DNA of 64,000 bases from Davidsoniella eucalypti (GCA_004009845.1 RMBW01000045.1:186001-250000); one strand, 5' to 3'. Counted from the stretch's first letter, positions 32,401 through 42,560 are shown. The notes: generated from the sequence alone by a model not told the origin. Numbers and translations: made by a program.

Positions 32401-33724
32401 AACCGTCATGACTAACGTCTACGGTGTGACGTTTCAGGGCGCCAAGAAGCAGGTCGCCAAGCAACTGGATGCGTACTACCCCGACATCATGGCCGAGACT
32501 GGCTACAACTCCATTATTCTGGCGTCGTACATTTCCACGCAGATTTTCCGCGCCATGGGCACTATGTTCCGTGGTGCGCAGGAGATCCAGTCTTGGCTCG
32601 GCGAGGTCGGTGGGCGTATTTGCAATTCTCTCACTGCTACACAAGTCTCCAACATTGCTCGGGATCCTTTATCCATCAAGGACAAGGGAAAGAGAAAGAA
32701 ATCGTCTTCTGGCTTCAACGATGACATCCACACTCAATTCAACTCTACGCTCGTTTGGACCACGCCGTTACGTCTCCCAGTCTCACAGCCATACCGCAAG
32801 AACTCTAACCGCTCTATCGTCACATGTCTACAGGACATTGTCCTGACCGACCCCAACCGTAACGACCCCGTGGACCGCCGGAAGCAGCTTCAGGCCTTCC
32901 CTCCCAACTTCATCCACTCGCTCGATGCCAGTCATATGATTCTGTCTGCGCTGCGCTGTAACGAAAAGGGCCTCGAGTTCGCTGCCGTGCACGATTCGTT
33001 CTGGACGCACGCCTGTGATGTCGACGAAATGAGTTCTGTTCTACGTGATGCCTTCATCTCGATTCACCAGGAGGATGTCATCGGCCGCCTAGCCACCGAG
33101 TTCCGTGCTCGCTACAAGAACTCGCTGTATCTAGCCAAGATCGATCTATCCAGCGCAGCCGGTATGGAGATCATCGAATGGCGCCGCAAAACCAAATCGA
33201 ACCTGAAAGAAGAGCTACAGATGGAGGAGGTCCGCCGCCAGCTTCTGTCGTCTTCCGACCCCGCCGAGGTTGAGCAGGGCCGCAAGATGGTGACGCCCGC
33301 CACGATCGTATCAAATGCCAATAACGCCGGTCTGTTGAGTCCTGACGGCAAGGAAGAGCTTGCCATGGGCAATATCAACTCGACCGATATCAGCGATTCT
33401 GTTGACGGTGCCGAGGATGAGCCATCTACTATGGCCGATCCGGATTCAGTAGTTATGAACACTTTCCAGCGCACTCCTTCCCTAGCGTCTTTTGATGACA
33501 GCGAGTCTCTCGAGCAGCGTGCCAGGGTCCATGAGCACCTCAAGTCAGCGCTACGCATGTCTGTATTCGAGATGCAGGTCAAGGGCCAGAGTCTAACGCC
33601 GAAGAACACAAAGACTGCTCGTCCCGTGACCACAATCTGGCTACCTCTCACGTTCCCCGTCATTCCCGCCAAGGGTGAATTTGACGTGCAGAGACTACGT
33701 GACAGCAAGTACTTCTTTTCTTAA
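29453..33724 (+). CDS. RPO41: Mitochondrial DNA-directed RNA polymerase (T7-like)
   Basis: A single frame of 1423 aa from the ATG at 29453. The N-terminus MLLRPAHRAAALRGHAFQLR is acid-free and Arg-rich, a mitochondrial targeting signal. An N-terminal extension with helical repeats precedes the polymerase. The C-terminal single-subunit polymerase shows motif A (VHQDGTCNGLQHYAAL, about 909), motif B (RKVVKQTVMTNVYGVTF, about 979) and motif C (AVHDSFWTHA, about 1178), carrying the two catalytic Asp and the Lys/Tyr of the O-helix. It transcribes mitochondrial DNA and makes replication primers. A basic, Ala-rich insertion sits near 515-560, and a Ser/Asp-rich insertion after residue 1280 precedes the conserved end YFFS. 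The frame runs 20 codons upstream only through a TTG, so the ATG at 29453 is used. Yeast Rpo41 is 1351 aa. Confidence 0.95.
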   Translation: MLLRPAHRAAALRGHAFQLRQLGQLGRNDSLLRRSSILSSPTATLTAGQATQRRQQLANAIATTPQHTRSLATAIDSNIYDPLAASPVMGSPSSPKYTELPQFDVTNLLRPEDHLVPDASKKRSDTYSLPSDASDMAAVFDACLQVKKLDRAAMVLRRLNTSENANYSNLIYMHNEFLRANLEHLRVNPNIRLAEALHQWYELYIRSANIPHTAETIAYMLRASIISAKGLRLHSFITRYMDMAPGEVGLQVLSSDHILSAQDLAIITKCCPRYNFTEIVDETLEPATIGESEEATSADLESSSTPEDVAANIPGVRSTPQKGLGLRFLRETLNFFKDIPDDLDISTLTQEQRLEIQSRMEKDSITSAITRWREEHQKLLSIGLNTSISHHSMSSNMFNWHCALEARFKAEMEYMKTVDTKLSRDRTDTDRAMYASLLLQSDPSRLAATTIIGCVNSISIMGVDRGATMITICNSISKLAEEDIEAQIKERDEKAKLQEERALKHKRKVSMKVGKKSARPAVKKPAAVVTEPVAKAGASEAETVITPPKIIQGRAPEKKWSPVMRAKIGAFLLSCIFEEAKITVVRRDPNTGAVMEQVQSAFGHSSQLRKGKKVGMVTANVELINIMKAEPQGDILAKHLPMLVPPRPWSKYDEGAYLEYKASLIRVKGADPDQRLLAEAASRRGDLDQVSKGLDVLGKTAWRVNTNVFNVLLQAWNSGEAIADLPPLEPDMPLPNEPSDPSDLTARRNWIRAVKTIENEKSGLHSNRCFINFQLEIARAFRNQTFYFPHNIDFRGRAYPLPTYLNHMGADHVRGILRFAEGRPLGVKGLRWLKIHLANVAGYDKASLDEREKFAEEHIDDIMDSTNHPLDGKRWWLEAEDAWQTLAACFELRAALESPDPTKYVSSLPVHQDGTCNGLQHYAALGGDLWGARQVNLEPGERPADVYTAVANLVNELVDQDVQRDNEFAKSVQGKITRKVVKQTVMTNVYGVTFQGAKKQVAKQLDAYYPDIMAETGYNSIILASYISTQIFRAMGTMFRGAQEIQSWLGEVGGRICNSLTATQVSNIARDPLSIKDKGKRKKSSSGFNDDIHTQFNSTLVWTTPLRLPVSQPYRKNSNRSIVTCLQDIVLTDPNRNDPVDRRKQLQAFPPNFIHSLDASHMILSALRCNEKGLEFAAVHDSFWTHACDVDEMSSVLRDAFISIHQEDVIGRLATEFRARYKNSLYLAKIDLSSAAGMEIIEWRRKTKSNLKEELQMEEVRRQLLSSSDPAEVEQGRKMVTPATIVSNANNAGLLSPDGKEELAMGNINSTDISDSVDGAEDEPSTMADPDSVVMNTFQRTPSLASFDDSESLEQRARVHEHLKSALRMSVFEMQVKGQSLTPKNTKTARPVTTIWLPLTFPVIPAKGEFDVQRLRDSKYFFS

Positions 33725-34460
33725 AGAGAGTACTTCGAGCGGTGCCATATTCCTCGGCAGATCTACCTACATTGATGTGCTTAGGCTGCTGCCGTGCTTG
33801 TTCCATTAGATTTCCCTTATGTTTCTACTTTTCTTAATGAGGTTGCTCAAAAAGCGCCTCTGTGTATTACTTCCTACCTCTTTTTTTCTTTTTCTTTTCT
33901 TTTTACGGTCCTCAACTTATAGCTTCTTCTTTTTTTTTCTTGTTACGCATATATCGTCGCCTTTCATGAACGGTGTTTTTGTTTTTCAACTTACCTCCAA
34001 TATTTGGGGGGGGGGGGGATTTTTCTCATCTCTTTATATCGAAAGTCTACTTTTGCTCTACGGCGTCTCGGTTTCCTTTTTTTTTTATTGCTTTCAAAGT
34101 CATCAAAAAGTCATGTCATTTTTTTCACACAACTATCTCTCCTGTACACTTACTATTTTTCCTCGATCAGTGTTAACTCCTAGATTCCCTTTTACTTTTT
34201 GGATACCGTCCTTCGCCTGTTCAAAGAACCGAGCAACGGAAATGAGGGGGGGAAAAAGCTGGTTATGGCAATGTATAACACTGCTTCCGTTTATTATATC
34301 TCACTTGGTTTTGCACTACATATTCACCCCATGTACTATTTTCAATATATACGAATATCATCTTTGTGAACATCTAAATTATTCTTAGATATTTTTGTTC
34401 TATGTACTATTTTACTTTTTTATTTGTATTTCATGACACAATGGACATGACATGATGGTT
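33725..34460. other. Convergent intergenic region, Rpo41 / Arc1-like
   Basis: 736 bp, T-rich, with a 13-G run at 34006-34018 on the plus strand and several T runs. Open frames here are low-complexity (Phe/Leu/Ser) and not credible. It is presumably two 3' untranslated regions. Confidence 0.55.
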
Positions 34461-35645
34461 TTACCGGACCTGAGCATCAGTTAGCGAAGCAACCTTGCAG
34501 ACGCCTCCGCTCTCGGTAACCAGCTTGCCAAGACCTTCCTTGCCGAGCTCCTTAACAATGGAAGCATTAAAGGCAACCTCCAGGCCGGCGGTGGTGGTGA
34601 AGCCAGGCTGGAATAGCTCCCAGATCTTCTTCTTGGGGTTAAGCACACCCTCGGGCTCGCCATTCCAGCCCTCAAAGTACACTCTCTCTCCAGCCTTGGC
34701 GTCAGCAGGGGGTGTGACCAGCTCGACGGGGCCCTTGTGGTCGTCGACCTCACCCTCCTTCAGCTTAGGCGAAGCGGCAAGAACCATGGCGCAAGACTTG
34801 ATACCACGCATCTTGACGGGCTTCAGGTTGCACACGACGACGACCTTGCGGCCCTGCATCTCCTCCAACGGAATCAGACCGTTAAGACCTGAGCATACGG
34901 TACGGCACAGCTGGCCCTCGTACTCGGTGTAGTCTTCACCGGCCTTGTCACCAACAGCAATGGTGCTGACGTACAGCGAGTCGGCATCGGGGTGCTGGAT
35001 GGCCTTGAGGATGTGGCCGACACGTAGGTCGATCAGGCTCGGCGATAGCGGCGCAGCAGCGGCGGGGGCCTTTTGCGTCTTGGGCTGCTTCTCCTTCTTC
35101 TCCTTCTTAGGCTTGGCCTCGCCAGCGGCAGCACCCTCCTTCTTGGGTTGCTCAGTAGCGTTCTTCTCTTTGGGGTTCTTGGTGCGGTCGGGAAGCACCT
35201 TGGTTTCACCCGAGGCGGCAACGGTGACAGCAGCAGCGGCAGCGGCCTTCTCCTTCTTGAGACGCTCCTTCTCGGCCTTGGGGTCGACGGGAGGCTTGAC
35301 GTATAGCACCTCATCGGCGTTAACAGCGACCTTCTTGTCCTCGGCAATGACTAGCTCGAAAAGGGCGCTGTTCTGGACAAAGTCGATCAGACGGACGATA
35401 TTAGGCAGACCCTTCTCGCCGGTACGCTGCTCGGGAGTCCAGGCAGCAACGACGGGAGCCAGAGCCTTGTACAGCTCGATATCGGCGCTGCTAGGCTTGG
35501 TGCCCAGGACGGTGGTGCGGGTAGCCAGATGGGCGTTAAGCTCGGCCAGAGCCTCGGCAGAAGAGACGGAGGCGGCCTTGGCGGACCAGGCCTGGATCTC
35601 CTTCTCCTCAGCGGGCGAGTACTTTTGCGCAGCGATCGAGGCCAT
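34461..35645 (-). CDS. ARC1: Arc1-like tRNA-binding cofactor with C-terminal EMAPII/OB fold
   Basis: 394 aa from the ATG at 35645 (MASIAAQKYSPAEEKEIQAW) in a strong context, GCCACCATGG. Residues about 1-115 form a GST-C-like helical domain used to bind glutamyl- and methionyl-tRNA synthetases. About 120-200 is a Lys/Ala-rich linker that binds tRNA. From about 205 comes the EMAPII-type OB fold (LIDLRVGHILKAIQHPDADS, CNLKPVKMRGIKSCAMVLAA). The protein delivers tRNA to cytosolic synthetases. The frame stays open for about 70 codons upstream of the ATG with no acidic residue and no ATG; this is treated as a finding, not part of the model. The EMAPII domain also occurs at the end of some synthetases, but no catalytic domain is present here. 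Confidence 0.88.
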   Translation of the reverse strand: MASIAAQKYSPAEEKEIQAWSAKAASVSSAEALAELNAHLATRTTVLGTKPSSADIELYKALAPVVAAWTPEQRTGEKGLPNIVRLIDFVQNSALFELVIAEDKKVAVNADEVLYVKPPVDPKAEKERLKKEKAAAAAAVTVAASGETKVLPDRTKNPKEKNATEQPKKEGAAAGEAKPKKEKKEKQPKTQKAPAAAAPLSPSLIDLRVGHILKAIQHPDADSLYVSTIAVGDKAGEDYTEYEGQLCRTVCSGLNGLIPLEEMQGRKVVVVCNLKPVKMRGIKSCAMVLAASPKLKEGEVDDHKGPVELVTPPADAKAGERVYFEGWNGEPEGVLNPKKKIWELFQPGFTTTAGLEVAFNASIVKELGKEGLGKLVTESGGVCKVASLTDAQVR

Positions 35646-36247
35646 GGTGGCGATGCGGCGGGCGTAGATGGGCTGTAGATGGCTGGGAAGAGAGGCGGGC
35701 AACGGCGTGAGCGACGAGATGCCACAGGCGGACGGGCGCAGAAAGCGGAAGGCGTGCAGCTTGAGAAAATGAGACCGAGAGATGAGGAATCGGATGCGAT
35801 GCCTCAAGAACGGACTCTGGAGTTTGGGCGGAAGGATAAAGAGTTGGTTGGGGAGTTGAAGCTAAAGCTAACAAGTCACAATCGATATATCATGCTTTGT
35901 TTTTCTGGGTTAGTCAAAAAAGCTTTGGCCCGGGTTTTCACTTAGCGGGGGCATTTTTCGGCTTCTATGATGACTCAAAGGCGGTCTGTAGCGGCAGTTC
36001 TAAGCAATAAGACCCTAGCATTGCTTGCACGTGACTGCGTGAGAAGGTTCGCGTGCCTCTTAACGCGGTCTTGCGGAGCCAGCGCGTGTTAGTGCTGAAG
36101 ATGCAGCTTAAGACACCATTTTCAAACCAAAGCAAGTCTGAATGCCGCTGCTAGAATCCCAGAGATTTTTCCCCAAGCCGCATGCTTCATCTAAGCTTTT
36201 TCTAAACACACAAAAAAAAAAACCTTCTCCAAGACTAACCCGCAGAA
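35646..36247. promoter_or_regulatory. Divergent promoter region, Arc1-like / Lsh-like
   Basis: 602 bp between opposite starts. A GCACGTGAC element (CACGTG core 36028-36033) lies near the middle, and an A run at 36211-36222 lies just before the Lsh-like start. The part next to Arc1 is C/T-rich on its coding strand and open in the Arc1 frame back to a stop near 35866. Confidence 0.45.
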
Positions 36248-39004
36248 ATGGCGACTATTAGCGAAGACGCCCTCATCATCGAGGAGGATAAGGCCCGTCT
36301 CGAGAATGCCGCCACCCAAGCCCAGGCGAAGCCAAAGCGGAAGCCGCGAGCCGCAAACTCTAAGAAGGAACATGCTAAGAAAGCCCGTGAGCTGGACGAG
36401 CTACTGCGGCAGACCGAGGCCTTCTCCAACATTCTCACCAACAAGACCAAAGCCCTAGGCCGCGTCGGAACCGGCTTCGGGGGACAGTCGCTGGGCGAGC
36501 ACAAGCTAGCCATGGCTGAACAGCCCAAGTGTATGGTGGGTGGCACGATGCGTGATTACCAGCTTGAAGGTTTAACCTGGATGTACGAGATCTGTGAGCA
36601 GGGCATGAGTGGCATCTTGGCCGACGAAATGGGTCTCGGAAAGACAGTACAGACCATCTCGTTGATCTCCCTGCTGCGCGAAAAGGATAACTACTTTGGC
36701 CCACATCTGATTATAGCGCCGCTCAGCACGCTGAGTAACTGGATGGACGAGTTTGCGCGCTGGGTGCCGAGTATCCCGGTTGTCATGTACCACGGTAATG
36801 CCCAGGAACGACTCGATATATGGACAAACCAGGTCGTTACACACTATACGGGCAGACGGCCAACAGACAAGTTTCCTGTTATTTGCACCAGTTACGAAAT
36901 CATTCTGCGAGACCGGTCAACGCTGGCCAACATCAACTGGGAGTTCATCATCATTGTATGTACCACCCAACCCTAAACTCATGCAAAGCCCTGTCTAACC
37001 CTACTTGACGCCGTATAGGACGAAGGACACCGCATGAAAAACTTCGACTCCAAGCTATTCCGCGAGCTCAAGACCTTCACATCGGCTACGCGTCTCCTTA
37101 TTACAGGAACGCCACTCCAGAATAGCCTGAAAGAGCTGTGGTCGTTACTCAACTTTCTGCTTCCTAATATCTTCACCAACTGGGACGCCTTCGACTCGTG
37201 GTTTGACTTTAGCGACCTACAGGACGAAGAAGGCACCGAAGAATTCATTGCCAACTCAGAAAACCACGACATCATCAAGAAGATTCACATTGTACTACAG
37301 CCTTTGCTTCTACGTAGAGTCAAGGCTGATGTGGCGGCGTATCTACCCAAGAAGAGAGAGTACATTCTCTATGCACCCATGACTAAAGACCAGACAGATC
37401 TCTACAAAGCCATCAATGATACGAGTATCGACACGCGCGAGTTCCTCCAGAACAAGGTCGTCGAGCGGCTGACAAGCGAGGAGAAAAAGCCCGCTACCCG
37501 GCGTTCTAGTCGCTCGTCAAGCCGGACTAGAACAAAGAAAGAGCCTGTGGAGGATGCTGCGCCAGAAAAGACTACGCTGGCGATACGAGCATCAGCACGT
37601 AAAAAGGCAGCTTCTTCTGATACTAGCGTCACGCCCTCAGAACCAACGCCTAAAAATGCCTTTGCCATGCTCATGGGCAAGAGATCAACCGCTGACAACA
37701 AGCGCACTAACTCGCCAAAACCAACCCCTAAGCTCAATCTTGAGCCGCCCCCATCTCGGTCATCGTCCGTTAAACGAAAGGCAGCAGCGTCAGGCCTATC
37801 TGAGGATGAACCAGATGCAAAAAGTGCTCGTTCAAGCAGACAATCTACGCCTGTAAACGCACGGGCTTCATCTAGACTACGCCGTGGCGCAAAGAATGCC
37901 GCAAGGTACAAGGAATCAGAGCTAGACGATGATGCGCTAAGTGACGATCAGTTCGAGGCAGAGTTGGCAAAGGAGATACAGGCAAAAGAACTCGAAGAGC
38001 TCGAGACACAACGCGAAGGTGAAGACTTCGAGTTCGCCAAGACTCTCGAACTAGCGAGTAAGTGTTTTTCTTTCTATCATCTTGATATGTTACTGTTCTA
38101 TCCTGCTTTTCATACTAACTAATACATGCCTATAGAGAAAGAAGTAGCCGCTAAAAAGCTCGGAAACCCGATCATGCAACTCCGTCTTGTTTGCAATAGC
38201 CCACATAACTTCTACTACCCATGGAATGACGGCGCCCCGCCTGACGAGACGATCGTGACGTCATCCGGAAAGATGTTGCTACTAGATCGTCTACTACCCT
38301 CCCTCTTCAAAGACAATCACAAAGTGCTCATCTTTTCGCAATTCAAAACCCAGCTCAACCTACTTGAAGACTACTGCGCATTGCGTCAATGGGAATGTTG
38401 CCGCCTTGACGGCTCTGTTTCGCAAGTCGATCGGCGGGCCATGATTGCTGACTTCACGGCACGCCCTGGTCTACGCATCTTCCTCCTCTCGACTCGTGCC
38501 GGTGGCCAAGGCATCAACTTGATGGCAGCGGACACGGTGGTCCTCTTCGATTCCGACTGGAATCCGCAGCAGGATCTACAGGCACAGGACCGTGCTCACC
38601 GTATTGGGCAGAAAAACCCCGTGCTCGTCTTCCGCTTCGCCACGCGCGGTACAGTTGAGGAAACACTATTGACATCGGCAGATGCCAAAAGACGTCTCGA
38701 GAAGCTGATTATCAAGAAGGGTAGCTTGAAAACACTGACACAGAACGTCGCAGGCCAGTTAGACGATACACTGGATAAAGAGACGCTGCGTGCCCTGCTG
38801 CTCAAGGATGGTCGGGTGTACGATTATGCGGGAGGAGAGGATATCTTGAGTGAGAGGGATGTTGCGACGCTATGTGACCGTAGTGACGAGGCTTACGAAA
38901 CAGCGGCAAACGGTGGAGGAAATGCGGACGCCTTCACAGTTGTAGAGACCGGTATCAACGGGATTGTACAGATGGTGAAGACAGATCCGGAGAATAATTC
39001 CTGA
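36248..39004 (+). CDS. SNF2-family ATPase of the Lsh/HELLS/Irc5 type
   Basis: Three exons, 36248-36955, 37019-38057 and 38136-39004, with introns of 63 and 78 nt, encode 871 aa. The ATPase N-lobe has Walker A ADEMGLGKT near 124, and DEGHRMKN (motif II as DEGH) directly after the first intron at 237. ITGTPLQNSLKELWSLLNFL follows. The C-lobe has LIFSQFKTQLNLL near 646, STRAGGQGINLM near 700 and DRAHRIGQ near 735. The short N-terminus without chromodomain, PHD or bromodomain, and the GMSGILADEMGLGKT context, favour Lsh/Irc5 (DDM1, MUS-30) over ISWI or CHD. These remodelers act in heterochromatin, DNA methylation or genome stability. Between the lobes (about 385-610) is a long disordered Ser/Lys/Arg-rich insertion, then a Glu-rich helix. 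The second intron falls at the end of that insertion. Confidence 0.88.
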
Positions 39005-40431
39005 TAATATCAGTCAAAATATTGAAGTGGGAGTTAAGTCCATGCACTCACTACTCGTCTTGAGGCGTATCTAATAGAGGGATAAGACTAGATAAACATA
39101 TAGCGTACATCGCATCATGCATAACAGGCACACTAACCATCAACTAAGTAAGCATGGGTTCTATCACATGAAAACAAAACTTCACTTTGCATTGTTTATA
39201 TGTCATCTCAATTATCTTGTCAAGTTTCAAGTTGGAGACGGCAATGGAAATCGCAATAACGTTTATCATTTGTTGTAATTGCATAATGTGTATTTTGTGT
39301 GTGAGTGGGTAAGAGGAAAGAACAAGACATTTTACTTTTATGTGAAATGTAAAAATTAGAGCTGGACTCGGGATTTTGGAAAGAAGCACACATTGAGGTA
39401 ACAATAGGATTCTTTGCCCAAGTGTACAACTACCTTTTGTTCTCCTCCAATTTGGTAGGTGCTACAAAGTTTTTATGGCATTAACGCTCTTTATATTTTC
39501 CCACCGCCGGCTGTTACTACGACTGCTACTACATCAGACCAAAAAAGTGCAAATTATCAGACTTCTTAAATGCACACCCCCCACATTTCCAGAAATGGAG
39601 ATTGCTATAACGATTGGTGTAAGTCAGATGAAGAAGCATTGTCGAATATTCTAGAGGTGAAACTTGAAGAAAAAAAGAAGAGAGTTAACTACAATTGAAT
39701 AATACTGTTAGTATAATGATTAGAAGAAATACATGTCAAAGAAGCATTCACAGTTATTGAAGAGAGCACAAGAGTTTTTATAGAAAATTAGCATTGAAAA
39801 GCTAGAAGCAAAAAAGGACTATATAGGCGAGATAGTTATATACAGGTAACTGCCAGGCAAAGCTCAACTAAGAGCTAGACCAACAAGCCGGAGATAGTGA
39901 CAAGAAAGGAAGAGTTTGTTGTAAATATACAATAGCGGATTTATAGACAAGAGGCGTGAAGAATAGCAAAACTGAACAGAAAATCAAAGACATGAAAGGA
40001 AAAAATAAACGGTGGTGGTTTGTAGACACATGACAAGCAACCAGATCAAGCGGCTATATACAGTGATTAGGCTGTGTCGTTGTAGGGTGGAGTGGTGCTC
40101 ATGAAAGACTTGAGGAGCAAGTCAAGCCATTAAAGAGACCGGGTCGATGAAGAAGCGAGGGAAAAAGGAGTGTTTCCAAGCCAGATCAAAGTGTGATAGA
40201 GGGAAATGCATCAGACATCGAGGGTAGATGGTAGAAGAGGCTCTCATAGCTCAAAGGGGGTGGTTGAAAGAAAAGGTGGTCGTGCTCAGGCAAGTCCCCT
40301 CCCTCTCTCAAAAGGAGAGGGCTGTCGAGACGGCTAGTTTTCAGAAAATTGAAGGAGAGTAGAGAAAGTAGTTGTGAGCAAGTGCTCGGTGATGCTGAAT
40401 TGCTTTTTTGATGGTGAAGAAGCGAAGTCGC
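39005..40431. other. Convergent intergenic region, Lsh-like / laccase
   Basis: 1.4 kb without a credible gene. The left part is AT-rich. The right part (39600-40330) is A/G-rich with GAAG/AGAG words, presumably the laccase 3' flank. No repeat or RNA is recognised. Confidence 0.5.
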
Positions 40432-41928
40432 TTACAGACCAGAGTCCTCCTGGACGTAGACGGCATCGTCGTTGTAGGCGTTCCACTCAGTGCAGAGGGG
40501 CTCCAGGACGTCATCCAGATCGAACTGAGTCTTGACAGTAGACATGCTCTCGAGGAACTGGACCGACAGGCCCGAACCGACGTGCCAGGCGATGTGGCAG
40601 TGCATGACCCAGGCACCGGGGTTGTTGTTCTCGAAGGCCAGGACCAACCAGCCAGCCTCAGGAAGCATGGTGACATCACGGCGGGTCGGGTTATCGAAGT
40701 TCAGCGAAGAGAAGTCGGAGGTGTAGTTGAAAGAGGTAGCAGTGTCCTGAGCACCGGAAGATCCCAGAATGTAGAAGTCGTGACCGTGAAGATGCATGGG
40801 GTGGGGAACAGCCAGGGCGTTCTCGATGACCCAGTAAGACCAAGTCTGGTTATCGTTGACAACGTGGGCGTTGAGGCGGTCAGGGTAGTCAGTGACGTTG
40901 TCGCGGAGGTAGGCAAGAGTAGGGTAGCCCCAGGTGATGTTCATGGAGGAGGCGTTCACAGTCCAGTACAGACGGGAGTCAACATCGTGCCAAGTGTGGG
41001 TAGTGGTAGTGATATCGAGAACGTTGGACTCGGAGTCATCCTTGAAGTCATCAGAAGGAACGGTAACGGAGACATAGGGGACATAGTCGATGACATCGTC
41101 GCAAGAGACATCGGAGGGAGCAGAGCCCTCATCGGTAGGGTTGGCATCATCAGCACCATCGTAGCGGAAGATAGCAGCGGGGTAGTCGACACTGGCAGAA
41201 CCGCAGAGGCCGTTGCTAGGCCAGGTGACGTTGAACCAGTAGTTGTCGACATCCTGATCAGCAGTGATGAGAACATCCAGACGCTGGCCGATGGCAAGGA
41301 ACAGCTGGTCAGCGGCATAGGGCTCGATGGGGACCAGATCAGTGGAGATGACAGTGAAGGTGTGGGAGTTCAGGGTGAGAATCATCTCGGAGTCGACGGA
41401 GGGGTTGATGAGGCGGAGACGGTGAGTCTGGCCCTGGGTGAGGGTGACAACGGAGTAGTTGCCATCGCCATCCTGGTTGACGTGGGTACCGTTGAAGAGG
41501 ATGTTGTCGGGAGAAGGACCGACACCGGGAGAAGGAATGATGTCGACGGCGTAGATGTACTCGGCGGTATCGTAGAAGTAATCACCGATGGTGTACGGGC
41601 CGAGATCGATGTCGTAGTTGGCACTGGCAGGGCCGTTGATGACAATGGCACCGGCAATACCGTTGCCGTACTGAGTAGAGAAGTGAGAGTGGTACCAGGT
41701 GGTGCCGTACTGCTCAGCGCGCCACTTGTAGGTGTGGTTGTAACCAGGAGGCGTCGGGCACTCAGTGACACCGTTCACACCGTCCATGATGTTGTTGTTG
41801 GTCATGACAATTCCGTGCCAGTGCATGGAAGTACCGTTGGTGGTCAGGTTGTTGATCACAGTGATCTCGACCTCGTCACCCCAGTCGGCGTAGATGGTAG
41901 GACCTGAGAGAGTAGCATGTTAGTATGG

Positions 41929-41959
<31 letters not shown>

Positions 41960-42280
41960 GGATAGAATAGAGAACTTACCAGGGAAGGTGCCGTTGACGA
42001 GCATGCCCTGGGCCTTGGTAGTGCCATCAGCGTCGATGTTGTAGGCGTCAGAGACAACCAGAACGTAGGAGCGAGTCACGTTGGTAGTGGGAGTGTCGTC
42101 CATGTAGTTGGTGGAGATGTCGTAGCCATCGTCAGTCCAGCAAGTGCGGTTCGAGGCAGTGTTGCAAGAAGTAGCACGCTTGTAGATGTTGTGACTAGGC
42201 TCGGAGAAGATCTCAGCGAAGGCTGAGACCGAGTTGGCAGAGAGGACGATGCCTCCGATGGCAGTAGCAAAACCCTTCAT
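40432..42280 (-). CDS. Secreted ascomycete laccase (multicopper oxidase)
   Basis: Two exons, 42280-41980 and 41903-40432, with a 76-nt intron filled by a (GA/CT) repeat, give 590 aa. A signal peptide (MKGFATAIGGIVLSANSVSA) is followed by a short propeptide ending KR just before ATSCNTASNRTCW, a kexin-type site as in ascomycete laccases. All four copper signatures are visible: HWHG near 128, WYHSHF near 170, HPMHLHGHDFYILG near 468 and HCHIAWHVGSGLSVQFLE near 531. The C-terminus is DSGL, the 'plug' that blocks the trinuclear site channel in ascomycete laccases. Several NxT/NxS sequons are present. It oxidises phenols with reduction of O2 to water, outside the cell. Neighbours are unrelated, so no pigment or lignin cluster is suggested. 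An Asp residue in the T1/T2 region typical for ascomycetes was not mapped. Confidence 0.95.
41928..41954 (+). repeat. (GA)n microsatellite inside the laccase intron
   Basis: A near-perfect GA run (CT on the coding strand) fills about a third of the 76-nt intron, giving it a polypyrimidine tract between donor and acceptor. Confidence 0.8.
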
Positions 42281-42407
42281 GATGAAAGCAGAGCGGATCA
42301 AGCAAGAAAGGAAAAGTGAGAAACAGAAAAGTTGTTGATATCGAAAAGTAAAGTCAAGAGAGAATGACCAAAGGAAAGTGTTGAGAGAGAGAGATATATA
42401 AAAGGAA

Positions 42408-42443
<36 letters not shown>

Positions 42444-42560
42444 AGTGAGGATGAGAGAGTGAGGATGATGAGGAGAGAGAGAAACAAAACCGATGAAGAG
42501 GCGAGATGTCGACTTCCTTTATACAAATTATCCGGCTATGTGATGGTGATAGAAATCGCG
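42281..42560 (-). promoter_or_regulatory. Laccase core promoter and leader with GA/CT-rich tract and TATA element
   Basis: On the coding strand a TTTTATATA element lies about 115-125 nt upstream of the ATG (window 42394-42404). It is embedded in long CT-rich sequence (GA on the plus strand, 42382-42486). A TATA box at this distance with a pyrimidine-rich leader fits a highly inducible secreted-enzyme gene. The transcription start is not visible. Confidence 0.5.

Noticed and set aside
33819..34388. A 189-codon open frame downstream of Rpo41
   Set aside because: It is Phe/Leu/Ser-rich translation of T runs in a 3' flank and crosses a poly-G run; it has no motif.
36956..37018. CCCTAA-like words suggesting telomeric repeat
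   Set aside because: Only isolated AACCCTA words occur inside a 63-nt intron; there is no tandem array and the genes on both sides are internal.
40408..41907. A 499-codon open frame on the plus strand opposite the laccase gene
   Set aside because: It is the mirror of the laccase coding exon. Its protein is a Val/Asp/Gly/Arg-rich composition artefact without motifs, while the minus strand carries all four copper-binding signatures.
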